DNA of 64,000 bases from Mycobacteroides sp. LB1 (GTDB taxonomy: Bacteria; Actinomycetota; Actinomycetes; Mycobacteriales; Mycobacteriaceae). Within the stretch, counting starts at the first letter, position 1, and each line of letters begins with the position of its first letter. The notes beneath the pieces were generated by a model. It had not been told where the DNA came from. It searched no databases and saw only the letters and a program-made list of their open reading frames with translations. The DNA is taken from positions 62,001 through 126,000 of the forward strand of contig NZ_JACCFF010000007.1 in NCBI RefSeq assembly GCF_013449725.1. Direction: 5' to 3'. The translations under genes were made by a program, and so were the position numbers. Shown piece after piece: positions 24,809 through 33,760 of the stretch.

Positions 24809-26008
24809 TCATCGAGAAACGCGGACCCGGTTTGCGGCTTCGGCGGCATTGCGCCGCGCGGTCTCCACATGCTCGTCGTATGCCAGGGCCACGCCCATGC
24901 GGCGCGTGACAAAACTCTCCGGCTTGCCGAACAATCGCAGATCGGTACGCGGTACACGCAGGGCGGCCTCGACACCGTCGAATACGACTCCTTCCGCGTC
25001 GACCCCGCCGTAGATCACCGCGCTAGCGCCTGGGGTCTTCAACGTCGTGTCGACGGGAAGCCCGAGGATGGCGCGGGCGTGCAGTTCGAACTCGTTCTGC
25101 CACTGCGTGATCATGGTGACCATGCCGGTGTCGTGTGGGCGCGGGCTCACTTCGCTGAAGTACACCTGGTCGCCCTTGACAAAGAGCTCGACGCCGAAAA
25201 TGCCCTGTCCGCCCAAGTTTTCGGTGACGGCGAGGGCTATTCGCTGTGCACGCTGTAATGCAGCGTCCGACATGGGGTGCGGCTGCCAGCTCTCGACGTA
25301 GTCGCCGTTGGCCTGTCGATGCCCAATCGGCGCACAGAAGCTCGTTTCTATCTCCCCGCCTTCGCCCAGTGCCCTGACTGTCAATAGCGTGATTTCATAA
25401 TCGAAGTCGACGAATCCCTCAACGATCACGCGACTATTGCTTACCCGGCTGCCTGCCATGGCGTAGTCCCATGCGGCGCTCACATCGGCTGGTCCATCAA
25501 GCTTGCTCTGACCCTTACCGGAGCTGCTCATGAGCGGCTTTACGACGCACGGGTACCCGACACCGCCGTCGATCGCGGCCTGCAGTTCGACGAGTGAATC
25601 GCAGAATTGATAAGGGCTGGTGGGTAATCCGAGTGTCTCCGCCGCCAGGCGGCGGATGCCTTCGCGATCCATAGTGAGCCGTGCGGCACGAGCGGTGGGG
25701 ATAACGCGCACGGCGCCCTCGGCCTCCAGCGCCTCCAACGTCGGGGTGGCGATCGCTTCGATCTCCGGTACTACGAGATCTGGCTTCTCCGTCTCGATCA
25801 ATGCCCGCAGCTGCTCCGGATCGGACATCGAGATGACGTGCGCATGGTGGGCGACCTGGTGACCGGGGGCGTTCTGATAGCGGTCGACGGCGATGGTCTC
25901 GACGCCCAGACGTTGCAGGGCGATCAGTACCTCGCGGCCGAGTTCGCCTGAGCCGAGGAGCATGACCCGCGTCGCGCGCGGTGACAGGGGAGTTCCGATA
26001 GTGGTCAT
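24809..26008 (-). CDS. purT: Formate-dependent phosphoribosylglycinamide formyltransferase
   Basis: A 399-residue ATP-grasp enzyme: N-terminal VMLLGSGELGREVLIALQRL, SMSDPEQLRALIETEKPDLV, the ATP-grasp PCVVKPLMSSSGKGQS, and metal-binding FGVELFVKGDQVYFSEVSPRPHDTG. PurT uses formate and ATP to formylate glycinamide ribonucleotide in purine synthesis, an alternative to folate-dependent PurN. Length matches the family. It is probably monocistronic; a long palindrome separates it from the thiolase gene upstream. Confidence 0.95.
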   Translation of the reverse strand: MTTIGTPLSPRATRVMLLGSGELGREVLIALQRLGVETIAVDRYQNAPGHQVAHHAHVISMSDPEQLRALIETEKPDLVVPEIEAIATPTLEALEAEGAVRVIPTARAARLTMDREGIRRLAAETLGLPTSPYQFCDSLVELQAAIDGGVGYPCVVKPLMSSSGKGQSKLDGPADVSAAWDYAMAGSRVSNSRVIVEGFVDFDYEITLLTVRALGEGGEIETSFCAPIGHRQANGDYVESWQPHPMSDAALQRAQRIALAVTENLGGQGIFGVELFVKGDQVYFSEVSPRPHDTGMVTMITQWQNEFELHARAILGLPVDTTLKTPGASAVIYGGVDAEGVVFDGVEAALRVPRTDLRLFGKPESFVTRRMGVALAYDEHVETARRNAAEAANRVRVSR

Positions 26009-26027
26009 CGCGACTGAATCTTAATGC

Positions 26028-26092
26028 CGCCGACACGCCGTGTTGTGGTGAGCACGTGCGATACGAACCCGCCGCAACACGGCGTGTCGGCG
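26028..26092. repeat. Long intergenic palindrome between purT and thiolase genes
   Basis: Perfect 18-base arms CGCCGACACGCCGTGTTG (26028-26045) and CAACACGGCGTGTCGGCG (26075-26092) enclose a 29-base loop. It sits 10 bases after the stop of the leftward thiolase gene and 19 bases before the purT start, so it could end thiolase transcripts. There is no T-run, and the size and perfection resemble an extragenic palindromic repeat. Confidence 0.7.
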
Positions 26093-26102
26093 AAAAGCGT
26101 TG

Positions 26103-27320
26103 TTAGACGAGCCGCTCGATAACCATCGCCATACCCTGGCCGCCACCGACACACATGGTCTCGACGCCGAAGGTCTTGTCGTAGGTGGTCAGGTTGTTCA
26201 GCAGCGTGGCGGTGATGCGAGCACCGGTCATGCCGAACGGGTGGCCCAGGGCGATCGCACCGCCGGAGACATTGAGCTTGTCCTCGTCGATTCCGAGCTC
26301 GCGAGCCGAACCCAGCACCTGCACCGCGAAGGCCTCGTTGATCTCGAACAGGTCGATGTCACCGATCGACTTGCCCGCGTGGGCCAGTGCACGCTTGACG
26401 GCCTCGATCGGGCCCAGGCCCATGATCTCCGGCGACAGGCCGGAGACACCGGTGGACACGATGCGCGCTAGCGGGGTCAGGCCCAGCTCCTTGGCGCGGG
26501 TGTCGCTCAGGATCACCAGCGCGGCCGCACCGTCGTTCAGCGGGCAGGCGTTACCGGCGGTGATGGTGCCGTTGGGGCGGAAGACCGGCTTCAGCTGGCT
26601 GATCGCCTCGTAGGTGGTACCGGCGCGCGGGCCGTCGTCCTTGGACACGACGGTGCCGTCGGCCAGCGTCACCGGGGTGATTTCACGCTCGAAAAAGCCG
26701 TCGGCGATTGCCTTTTCGGCGCGGTTCTGGCTGCGCACGCCCCAGTGGTCCTGGTCCTCGCGGCTGATACCGGTGTGCAGTGCCACGTTCTCGCCGGTCT
26801 GGCCCATCGAGATGTACACATCGGGGATCAGGCCGTCGTTACGCGGGTCGTGCCATTCGGTGGCACCCTGCGCGGCCTCGGCGCCACGGGCCTGCGCGTC
26901 GTCGTACAGCGGGTTCTTGCTATCCGGGTAGCCGTCGGGAGTGCCCTTGGCGAAACGCGAAACCGTCTCCACCCCAGCGGAAATGAAGGCGTGGCCCTCG
27001 CCGGCCTTGATGGCGTGGAACGCCATCCGGGTGGTCTGCAGCGAAGAGGAGCAGTAGCGGTTCACGGTGGTACCGGGCAGGAAGTCATAGCCCAGCTGCA
27101 CCGCCACGGTGCGACCGATGTTGAAACCGGCCTCACCGCCGGGCTGGCCGCAACCCATGATGAGGTCGTCGAGGTCCTTGGGGTCAAGCGCAGGCACCTT
27201 GTCGAGGGCGGCGCGCACCATCTGCGCGGCCAGGTCGTCTGGGCGCATGCTCACCAGCGAGCCCTTACCGGCTCGCCCGATCGGGGAGCGTGCAAGGGAA
27301 ACGATCACGGCTTCGGGCAT
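26103..27320 (-). CDS. fadA3: Acetyl-CoA C-acyltransferase (thiolase), FadA3-like
   Basis: A 405-residue thiolase: nucleophilic cysteine in TVNRYCSSSLQTTRMA, DLFEINEAFAVQVL, the active-site histidine in GGAIALGHPFGMTGAR and the second cysteine in ETMCVGGGQGMAMV. It cleaves 3-ketoacyl-CoA in beta-oxidation. ATG 27320 is chosen: AGGAG lies seven bases upstream and conservation begins at MPEAVIVSLARSPIGRA; the open frame further upstream is not coding-like. Position agrees with Rv1074c. Confidence 0.93.
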   Translation of the reverse strand: MPEAVIVSLARSPIGRAGKGSLVSMRPDDLAAQMVRAALDKVPALDPKDLDDLIMGCGQPGGEAGFNIGRTVAVQLGYDFLPGTTVNRYCSSSLQTTRMAFHAIKAGEGHAFISAGVETVSRFAKGTPDGYPDSKNPLYDDAQARGAEAAQGATEWHDPRNDGLIPDVYISMGQTGENVALHTGISREDQDHWGVRSQNRAEKAIADGFFEREITPVTLADGTVVSKDDGPRAGTTYEAISQLKPVFRPNGTITAGNACPLNDGAAALVILSDTRAKELGLTPLARIVSTGVSGLSPEIMGLGPIEAVKRALAHAGKSIGDIDLFEINEAFAVQVLGSARELGIDEDKLNVSGGAIALGHPFGMTGARITATLLNNLTTYDKTFGVETMCVGGGQGMAMVIERLV

Positions 27321-27369
27321 GAAAACTCCTGGTATAGGGGAATTAGTACTGGTTCTACTCCCCAGGAAT

Positions 27370-28404
27370 CTAATGCAGCGGCACGACGGCCCGATTGTCG
27401 GGCTGGACAGCGGGCTCACCAATGGCCAGGGCGATCTCCGTAGCGTTGCGCCGCCAGATCCGTCCCAGGATGCGCATCCGGGCACCTATGGTGTCCGCTT
27501 CCGCGGCGGCGGACACCCATGGCAAATCGGGGATGGGGCCACCCGTCCATTCGCCGAGGGCGTGCGCGACGGCCGGTAACAATAGCCGCGCTGCCAGCGC
27601 ATATCCGGCGGCCGACGGGTGGTAGTGGTCGTCGGCGAACATCTCCTCGGGTGCTTGCAGAAACTCCGGCGACAGCAGGTCGGCAAGCGGAACGGGTACG
27701 CCACCGGCAGCCCGGACTGCCGCAGCCTGGAAATGGGCCAGGCGCAGCCCTCTCGAGCGCACCACCGCACGCAGCGGCTGCGGTATGGCGGTGATCACGC
27801 CGAAATCGGGACAGGTGCCCACCACCACGGCTGACCCCGCCGCGCGCAGCCGCTGCACCGCTTCGCCCAGGCGCCGCGCGGAGGCCCGCACCGCGTTGAG
27901 CGAGGTCACGTCATTTGCGCCGATCATGATTACTGCGGCGTCCGGGGGCGGGCCGATGATGGACATGGCGTCGATCTGCGCGGCCAAACCTTTGGATGTG
28001 GCACCCGATATCGCCTTGGTGGACAGACGGATTCGCTTGCCCGACTCTTCGGCCAATCCGCGCGCCAGCAGTACTCCGGGCACTTCGTCGGGTATGTGGC
28101 AGCCGTAGCCGGTGGCAGTGGAGTCACCGAAGATCGCCAGGTGCAGGTCGCACTGCACCCCGCGGCTGTATCGGGTCACTGGACTGCCACCGCGCTCGTA
28201 GACGCCGTCGGCGACCGGGGGAGCGTCGTGAGTCTTCGGAACCACCCGCCGCACCTGCCTGGCCTGCGCGTTCAGGAAGCTGTAGGCGCCCCATCCGGCG
28301 GTACCCATCGCAGCTCCCGCGGCCCCGGTGCTCAGGGCTGCCCAGATCGTGCGCCGCCGTTCGGCGAGGATGCTCACGCTGGCTATTTTCACTGACCGCG
28401 ACAC
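27370..28404 (-). CDS. SGNH/GDSL family lipase or esterase
   Basis: A 344-residue exported or membrane-anchored hydrolase. A basic N-terminus with a helix (TIWAALSTGAAGAAMGTAGW) is followed by the SGNH blocks: block I AIFGDSTATGYG with the nucleophile serine, block III MIGANDVTSL, and block V DDHYHPSAAGY with the Asp-His pair. Matches Rv1075c in position and layout. GTG 28404 has AGAGGA upstream; GTG 28377 is another possible start. It is divergent from lipU. Confidence 0.87.
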   Translation of the reverse strand: MSRSVKIASVSILAERRRTIWAALSTGAAGAAMGTAGWGAYSFLNAQARQVRRVVPKTHDAPPVADGVYERGGSPVTRYSRGVQCDLHLAIFGDSTATGYGCHIPDEVPGVLLARGLAEESGKRIRLSTKAISGATSKGLAAQIDAMSIIGPPPDAAVIMIGANDVTSLNAVRASARRLGEAVQRLRAAGSAVVVGTCPDFGVITAIPQPLRAVVRSRGLRLAHFQAAAVRAAGGVPVPLADLLSPEFLQAPEEMFADDHYHPSAAGYALAARLLLPAVAHALGEWTGGPIPDLPWVSAAAEADTIGARMRILGRIWRRNATEIALAIGEPAVQPDNRAVVPLH

Positions 28405-28507
28405 ACGGCGCCAGTCCTCTGACCAGCATCACGGGAAAAGAGGCGAGGACGATGCGGTATCGAAAGCGGTTTGTTGCCTGTTGATAGGTATAGTCCATCG
28501 GGCGCTA

Positions 28508-28523
28508 GCTGCTAGCTAGCAGC
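28508..28523. promoter_or_regulatory. 16-base perfect palindrome in the lipU promoter region
   Basis: GCTGCTAGCTAGCAGC is its own reverse complement. It lies between the divergent SGNH lipase gene (start 28404) and lipU (start 28567), just downstream of a -10-like TATAGT (28489-28494) for lipU. Its position just downstream of the -10 fits a repressor operator; no regulator gene is adjacent. Confidence 0.45.
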
Positions 28524-28566
28524 CTGTTTAACGCAGGACACTGGCTAGGCAAAGGAGCCTGAACAG

Positions 28567-29643
28567 ATGACCGCACCGAAGCGCGCTCCCGAATACGGGC
28601 ATGTGGGTTCTTCCTCCAGTGCCCTGAATACGCTGGTCCGCAGCCTTCCGATGAGCGACGGCGCCGCCGTCGAGGTGATCGAGGATGCGGCGAGTCTGGC
28701 CGCCCGGCTGCTTGGATTCGGTGTCCGGATGACGGTGCGCACGGTCCTGCAGATCGGCAGCCACGCCCCCACACTCCCTTACCCGTTTAGGCTCTTGGAA
28801 GAACTCGGCCGCGTCATGGTTCCCCCGCGTGGCACGGTCAGGGCGACCGTCACTCTGGCGAATACCAACGCGCGTCTGATTCGCGCCAAGGGCGTAGGGC
28901 CGGTCGACGGCACCGGACGCGTGGTGCTGTATCTGCATGGTGGCGCCTTCATCGTGGGCGGCCCAAATACCCACAGCGCCATGGTGTCCACGATCTCTAA
29001 GCATGCCGACGCGCCGTGTCTGGTGGTCGACTACCGCATGCCGTCGAAGGCCTCCCTGGATCAGGCCGTCGACGACTGCGTCGACGGGTATCGCTGGCTG
29101 CGCGCTCAGGGATACGCGGCGGAGCAGATTGTGCTGGCTGGTGATTCGGCCGGCGGTTTCCTCTCGGTGGCGGTGGTCGAGCGCGTTCTGGCCGAGGACG
29201 GCGAGGCGCCGGCCGCGCTGGCGCTCATCTCGCCGCTCATCGAACTGGACCCCGCGCCCAAGGTGGCGCATGAGAACGCTAAGACCGATGTCATGTTGCC
29301 GCCCAACTGCTTTGAGGCGCTGCAGCAGATCCTCACCAAGGCCGGTGGCGGAATCCCGCCGCGGGAGATCATCGACAAGGTCGACGGCCGGATGCCGCAG
29401 ACGCTGGTGCATTGCTCCGGGTCAGAGGTGCTCTTGTACGACGCGCGGCTGCTGGGGCAGCGCCTTGCCGAGCAGGGTGTGCCGGTGGAGATCAAGATCT
29501 GGCCCGGCCAGATGCACGTCTTCCAGTTGGCCACCAAGATCGTGCCCGAGGCCAAGGTGTCCCTGGCGCAGATCGGCCAGTACATCCGCGACGCTGTGCC
29601 CGAGACTTCCTCGGCTGAGTTCGTCGCACCTGCGGCGGTTTAG
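28567..29643 (+). CDS. lipU: Alpha/beta hydrolase, HSL-type esterase LipU
   Basis: A 358-residue carboxylesterase/lipase of the hormone-sensitive-lipase family: oxyanion-hole motif YLHGGAFIVGG, nucleophile elbow VLAGDSAGGFLSV, and the catalytic histidine in PGQMHVFQLA. It is expected to hydrolyse short to medium acyl esters. Position between the SGNH lipase and cbs agrees with Rv1076 (lipU). AAAGGAG precedes the ATG. A copy of a dispersed 20-base motif begins five bases after the stop. Confidence 0.9.
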   Translation: MTAPKRAPEYGHVGSSSSALNTLVRSLPMSDGAAVEVIEDAASLAARLLGFGVRMTVRTVLQIGSHAPTLPYPFRLLEELGRVMVPPRGTVRATVTLANTNARLIRAKGVGPVDGTGRVVLYLHGGAFIVGGPNTHSAMVSTISKHADAPCLVVDYRMPSKASLDQAVDDCVDGYRWLRAQGYAAEQIVLAGDSAGGFLSVAVVERVLAEDGEAPAALALISPLIELDPAPKVAHENAKTDVMLPPNCFEALQQILTKAGGGIPPREIIDKVDGRMPQTLVHCSGSEVLLYDARLLGQRLAEQGVPVEIKIWPGQMHVFQLATKIVPEAKVSLAQIGQYIRDAVPETSSAEFVAPAAV

Positions 29644-29648
29644 TCTCT

Positions 29649-29668
29649 CTTCGCGCAAGCGGCTCATC
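29649..29668 (+). repeat. Dispersed 20-base motif, copy 1
   Basis: CTTCGCGCAAGCGGCTCATC lies in the lipU-cbs gap. The same sequence with zero to two changes recurs at 37265, 37298, 56474 and 56507 in this window, which is not expected by chance. Its reverse complement reads GATGAGCCGCTTGCGCGAAG. Confidence 0.7.
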
Positions 29669-29733
29669 GGCCCGATTCCCTGCGGTGGGTCCTCTGTGCG
29701 CGGACCGGTGGCCGGTCGAATAGCGTTACCGGC

Positions 29734-31131
29734 ATGCGCATCGCCCAGCATGTCTCGGATCTGATCGGCAACACCCCCCTCGTCCAGCTCAACTCGGTGG
29801 TGCCTCAGGGCTGCGGGGTGGTGGCCGCCAAGATCGAGTACCTCAATCCCGGCGGCAGCTCCAAGGACCGCATCGCCGTCAAGATGATCGAGGCCGCCGA
29901 GGCGGCGGGGCTGCTCAAGCCCGGTGGCACCATCGTCGAGCCCACCTCGGGCAACACCGGTGTCGGACTGGCGCTGGTCGCTCAGCGCAAGGGATACCGC
30001 TGCGTGTTCGTGTGCCCCGACAAGGTCAGCGAGGACAAGCGGAACGTATTGCGGGCCTACGGGGCCGAAGTCGTCGTGTGCCCCACTGCGGTACCGCCGG
30101 AGCACCCCGACAGCTACTACAACGTCTCCGATCGACTGGTGCGCGAGATCGACGGCGCCTGGAAGCCCGACCAGTACTCCAATCCCAACGGCCCTGCTAG
30201 CCACTACGAGACCACCGGCCCGGAGATCTGGGCCGACACCGACGGCAAGATCACCCATTTCGTCGCCGGGGTGGGGACCGGCGGGACGATCACCGGTGCG
30301 GGCCGATATCTCAAGGAGGTGTCCGGCGGGGCCGTGAAGGTCGTCGGCGCCGATCCGGAGGGGTCGGTGTACTCCGGAGGCACCGGCCGTCCGTATCTCG
30401 TTGAGGGTGTGGGGGAGGACTTTTGGCCCACCGCATATGACCCCAGCGTGGTCGACGAGGTGATTGCGGTATCCGATGCCGATTCGTTCGAGATGACTCG
30501 CCGTCTCGCGCGCGAGGAGGGATTGCTGGTCGGAGGATCCTGCGGGATGGCAGTGGTGGCCGCAATTCGATTGGCAGAGAGGGTCGGTCCTGACGGGTTG
30601 ATCGTGGTGTTGCTGCCCGACGGCGGGCGCGGGTACCTGTCCAAGGTGTTCAACGACGGCTGGATGTCCTCCTACGGGTTCCTGCGCAGCCGCCTGGACG
30701 TCAGTGTTTCCGAGCCCACGGTCGGCGACGTGCTGCGTGGAAAGTCTGGTGCGCTACCGGATTTGGTGCACACCCACCCATCGGAGACGGTCCGCGATGC
30801 CATCGAGATCCTGCGTGAATACGGGGTCTCGCAGATGCCGGTCGTCGGCGCCGAACCGCCCGTCATGGCCGGTGAAGTCGCCGGGTCGGTATCCGAAAGG
30901 GAGCTGCTGTCAGCGGTATTCGAGGGTCGGGCGCAACTTGCTGACGCCGTGTCCCAGCATATGAGCCCACCGTTGCCGCTGGTCGGCGCCGGTGAGCCGC
31001 TGAGCACCGCCGGCTCGATGCTGCGCGATACCGACGCGGTGATGGTGGTCGACGAGGGTAAGCCCGTCGGTGTCATTACCCGTCATGACCTGCTCGGATT
31101 CGTTTCGTCGGCCAGGAGCGCCCGGCACTGA
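29734..31131 (+). CDS. cbs: Cystathionine beta-synthase
   Basis: A 465-residue PLP enzyme: the PLP lysine in NPGGSSKDRIAV, the PLP-phosphate loop VGTGGTITGAG and TSGNTGVG, then two C-terminal CBS domains (about residues 335-460; VSQMPVVG and KPVGVITRHDLLGFV). It condenses serine and homocysteine to cystathionine in reverse transsulfuration. Residue lengths and order match Rv1077. It is grouped with metB, with one RDD membrane-protein gene between them. Confidence 0.94.
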   Translation: MRIAQHVSDLIGNTPLVQLNSVVPQGCGVVAAKIEYLNPGGSSKDRIAVKMIEAAEAAGLLKPGGTIVEPTSGNTGVGLALVAQRKGYRCVFVCPDKVSEDKRNVLRAYGAEVVVCPTAVPPEHPDSYYNVSDRLVREIDGAWKPDQYSNPNGPASHYETTGPEIWADTDGKITHFVAGVGTGGTITGAGRYLKEVSGGAVKVVGADPEGSVYSGGTGRPYLVEGVGEDFWPTAYDPSVVDEVIAVSDADSFEMTRRLAREEGLLVGGSCGMAVVAAIRLAERVGPDGLIVVLLPDGGRGYLSKVFNDGWMSSYGFLRSRLDVSVSEPTVGDVLRGKSGALPDLVHTHPSETVRDAIEILREYGVSQMPVVGAEPPVMAGEVAGSVSERELLSAVFEGRAQLADAVSQHMSPPLPLVGAGEPLSTAGSMLRDTDAVMVVDEGKPVGVITRHDLLGFVSSARSARH

Positions 31132-31237
31132 ATCTGGCCTCAAATCGTTTCACGGAAGCCAACCTGTGGAAACGCTGGAAGCGTAATGTCCTCTTTTGCT
31201 CGACGCTGATGCGTGCCATACGAACTGGAGGACGACC

Positions 31238-31819
31238 GTGACCGAAGTTCCACCACTCCCGCCACAGGATCCGGGTGCCTATCCGCCGCCGCCTCCGGCA
31301 GCCGGTCCGCCCGCCTTGCCCGGCAGCAGTTTTGACGTCTGGATCAAGCGTGTCGGTGCCGCAATCGTCGATAGCCTCATTCCTGGGGTGATCTACGGTG
31401 TCGGTTACCTCATCGCATTCTTGACAGCCGAAAAGAGCTCGGTCTCGACCAGCGTCTACGAAGGTGACCCGCTCAGCGGCGGTGGCATGACGTACGGCGA
31501 TGACGTGCAGGTCTTCAGCTTCTCGGGCCTCGGCATGGCGGCGATCACCATCTTCGGTCTGGGGGCTCTGGCCTTCGGCCTGTGGAACCTGAAGAAGCAG
31601 GGTGACACCGGCTCGACGATCGGCAAGAACCTCCTGGGCATCCAGGTGCTCGGTGAGACCACCGGTCAGCCGATCGGCTTCGGCATGTCAGTGGTACGAC
31701 AGATTGCGCACTTTCTCGACTACATCATCTGCATGATCGGTTTCCTGTTGCCGCTGTTCACGGCGAAGCGGCAGACGATCGCCGACATGTTAGTGAAGAC
31801 TGTCGTCGTCCCCAAGTAG
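31238..31819 (+). CDS. RDD family membrane protein (Pra-like)
   Basis: A 193-residue protein with a proline-rich N-terminus (PPLPPQDPGAYPPPPPAAGP) and an RDD domain: FDVWIKRVGAAIVDSLIPGV, a middle helix around 104-120, GSTIGKNLLGIQVL and a last helix pair. It corresponds to the proline-rich antigen Pra (Rv1078), whose role is unclear. GTG 31238 is chosen, as GGAGG lies six bases before it; an upstream ATG lacks this. It sits between cbs and metB, as in M. tuberculosis. Confidence 0.85.
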   Translation: MTEVPPLPPQDPGAYPPPPPAAGPPALPGSSFDVWIKRVGAAIVDSLIPGVIYGVGYLIAFLTAEKSSVSTSVYEGDPLSGGGMTYGDDVQVFSFSGLGMAAITIFGLGALAFGLWNLKKQGDTGSTIGKNLLGIQVLGETTGQPIGFGMSVVRQIAHFLDYIICMIGFLLPLFTAKRQTIADMLVKTVVVPK

Positions 31820-31883
31820 AAGTAACCCGTCAGGCGGCGCTGGGCTGTCTCACTCCCACCGGTCCGGTATAGGCTCGGACCCG

Positions 31884-33056
31884 ATGAGTGAGCAGCGCAG
31901 CGCCGCCGACGCGTCTCGGTGGCAAGGGTTTTCCACGAGAGCCATCCACGGCGGTTTCCATGCCGATCCGCAGACCGGCGCGGTCAACGTGCCGATCTAC
32001 GCCAGCTCGACCTTCGCCCAGGACGGTGTCGGTCAGCTGCGTGGCGGTTTCGAGTACGCACGCACCGGCAATCCCACCCGTGCTGTCCTCGAATCCTCGC
32101 TGGCGGCACTGGAAGAAGCACACTTCGGCAGGGCGTTCAGCTCCGGAATGGCGGCCACCGACTGTGTCCTGCGTGCGCTGCTGCGGCCCGGTGATCACCT
32201 GGTCATTCCCAACGATGCCTACGGCGGCACCTTCCGGCTGATCGACAAGGTGTTCTCGCAGTGGGGAATTAGCCACACTCCGGTGCCCGTAGCCGATGTC
32301 GACGCCATTCGTGCGGCGATCACACCCAGCACGAAGCTGATCTGGCTGGAGACGCCAACCAACCCGCTGTTGAGCATCGCCGATATCGCGGCCGTCGCGC
32401 AGGTGGCCAGTGAACATTCCGTGAAACTCCTGGTGGACAACACCTTCGCGTCGCCTGCACTGCAGCAGCCACTGAACCTCGGCGCCGATATCGCGCTGCA
32501 CTCCACCACCAAATACATTGGCGGACACTCAGATGTGGTGGGCGGTGCGCTGCTCACCAACGACGAGGAGCTGGACAAAGCCTTTGCATTCCTGCAGAAC
32601 GGCGCGGGGGCCGTGCCGGGCCCGTTCGATGCCTACCTGACCTATCGGGGCATCAAGACGTTGGCGTTGCGCATGCAGCGGCACAGCGAGAACGCCCAAG
32701 CAGTGGCAGAGTTCCTGGCTGCTCACTCCGCGGTTGCGCAGACTATCTACCCGGGACTGGACAGTCACCCCGGACATGCGGTGGCCGCCAAGCAGATGCG
32801 TGGATTCGGTGGGATGATCAGTGTCCGGCTGGCCGGAGGGCGCCAGGCCGCACTCGACTTATGCTCGCGAACAGAGCTTTTCATTCTGGCTGAATCGTTG
32901 GGCGGCGTCGAGTCGCTGATCGAGCATCCGGGTGCCATGACGCATGCGTCGACGGCCGGGTCGCTGCTGGAGGTGCCCGAGGATCTGGTGCGGCTGTCGG
33001 TGGGTATCGAAGAGGTCGGCGATCTGATCGGCGACCTTGAGCAGGCGCTTCGATAA
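31884..33056 (+). CDS. metB: Cystathionine gamma-synthase
   Basis: A 390-residue Cys/Met-metabolism PLP enzyme: YARTGNPTRAVLESSLAALE, SSGMAATDCVLRALLRPGDH, the PLP lysine in HSTTKYIGGHSDVVGG, and the C-terminal SLGGVESLIEHPGAMTHAS. It forms cystathionine from an activated homoserine and cysteine; members may also act as gamma-lyases. Same position as Rv1079. With cbs it covers both directions around cystathionine. Confidence 0.93.
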   Translation: MSEQRSAADASRWQGFSTRAIHGGFHADPQTGAVNVPIYASSTFAQDGVGQLRGGFEYARTGNPTRAVLESSLAALEEAHFGRAFSSGMAATDCVLRALLRPGDHLVIPNDAYGGTFRLIDKVFSQWGISHTPVPVADVDAIRAAITPSTKLIWLETPTNPLLSIADIAAVAQVASEHSVKLLVDNTFASPALQQPLNLGADIALHSTTKYIGGHSDVVGGALLTNDEELDKAFAFLQNGAGAVPGPFDAYLTYRGIKTLALRMQRHSENAQAVAEFLAAHSAVAQTIYPGLDSHPGHAVAAKQMRGFGGMISVRLAGGRQAALDLCSRTELFILAESLGGVESLIEHPGAMTHASTAGSLLEVPEDLVRLSVGIEEVGDLIGDLEQALR

Positions 33057-33059
33057 GCG

Positions 33060-33731
33060 CTAGCTCATCGAATGCAGGGCCGCCGAAATCACCGCGGCAG
33101 TCACTGCAAGATTGACCGCCGGGCCACGATTGTCGCGGGTTTGAGCCGCCCATCCGCCGTCGGCGATGGTCTGCGACCACCGGGACACCTGCTGCTTGCC
33201 CACCGCGTCGAGGCTCAATATTGCGTCGAATCCGTTGACGCCGTGCAGCACTGCAATGATCGCGGCAGTGCTCGGCGCGGGCGGGGCATAGTGGAACAAC
33301 ACATCTGTGACGCCCTGGCGCACCGCATTCGCACGCTCATTGTTGGTCACCGGCCAGTACTTCTCCGGGAACAGCCGGTTACCGCTGCGGACGGTGTGAA
33401 TATCACCGGTGATCTCCAGCCGGTGCAGCATCTGGGAGTCCACACCGCGCCGGACCTTGGTGATCGCTTCGACCGGGCTCATCGGCCGTCGGCGGAGCCG
33501 GTGCACCGCGCGGTCGAGCACCGGATCGCCGGTGTGCGGCACATTGAGCACCAGTAGATGACCGGCCTTCGCCGGTTCACCCTGCGTCGCCGGTCGAACA
33601 CGTTGGGCCAGAGCGAGATCCAGCACGATAGCGGCGGCGAGGGCCTGTGTCCGCCGATTCTTGTCCAACAGCGGACGCCCCGAGGCATTGTTCAGCAACA
33701 GAAGCAGGAGGTCCTCCGCAATCTGTGGCAT
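33060..33731 (-). CDS. GPP34 (GOLPH3/Vps74-like) family protein
   Basis: A 223-residue, mostly helical protein. The N-terminal IAEDLLLLLLNNASGRP followed by LAAAIVLDLALAQRV, and the central repeated helices, match the GPP34 family, bacterial relatives of the eukaryotic phosphoinositide-binding GOLPH3. The bacterial function is unknown; membrane association is likely. The gene is convergent with metB with only three bases between the stops. Confidence 0.78.
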   Translation of the reverse strand: MPQIAEDLLLLLLNNASGRPLLDKNRRTQALAAAIVLDLALAQRVRPATQGEPAKAGHLLVLNVPHTGDPVLDRAVHRLRRRPMSPVEAITKVRRGVDSQMLHRLEITGDIHTVRSGNRLFPEKYWPVTNNERANAVRQGVTDVLFHYAPPAPSTAAIIAVLHGVNGFDAILSLDAVGKQQVSRWSQTIADGGWAAQTRDNRGPAVNLAVTAAVISAALHSMS

Positions 33732-33760
33732 GAGGGGACAATAGCTGCAGAACTGGTGAC

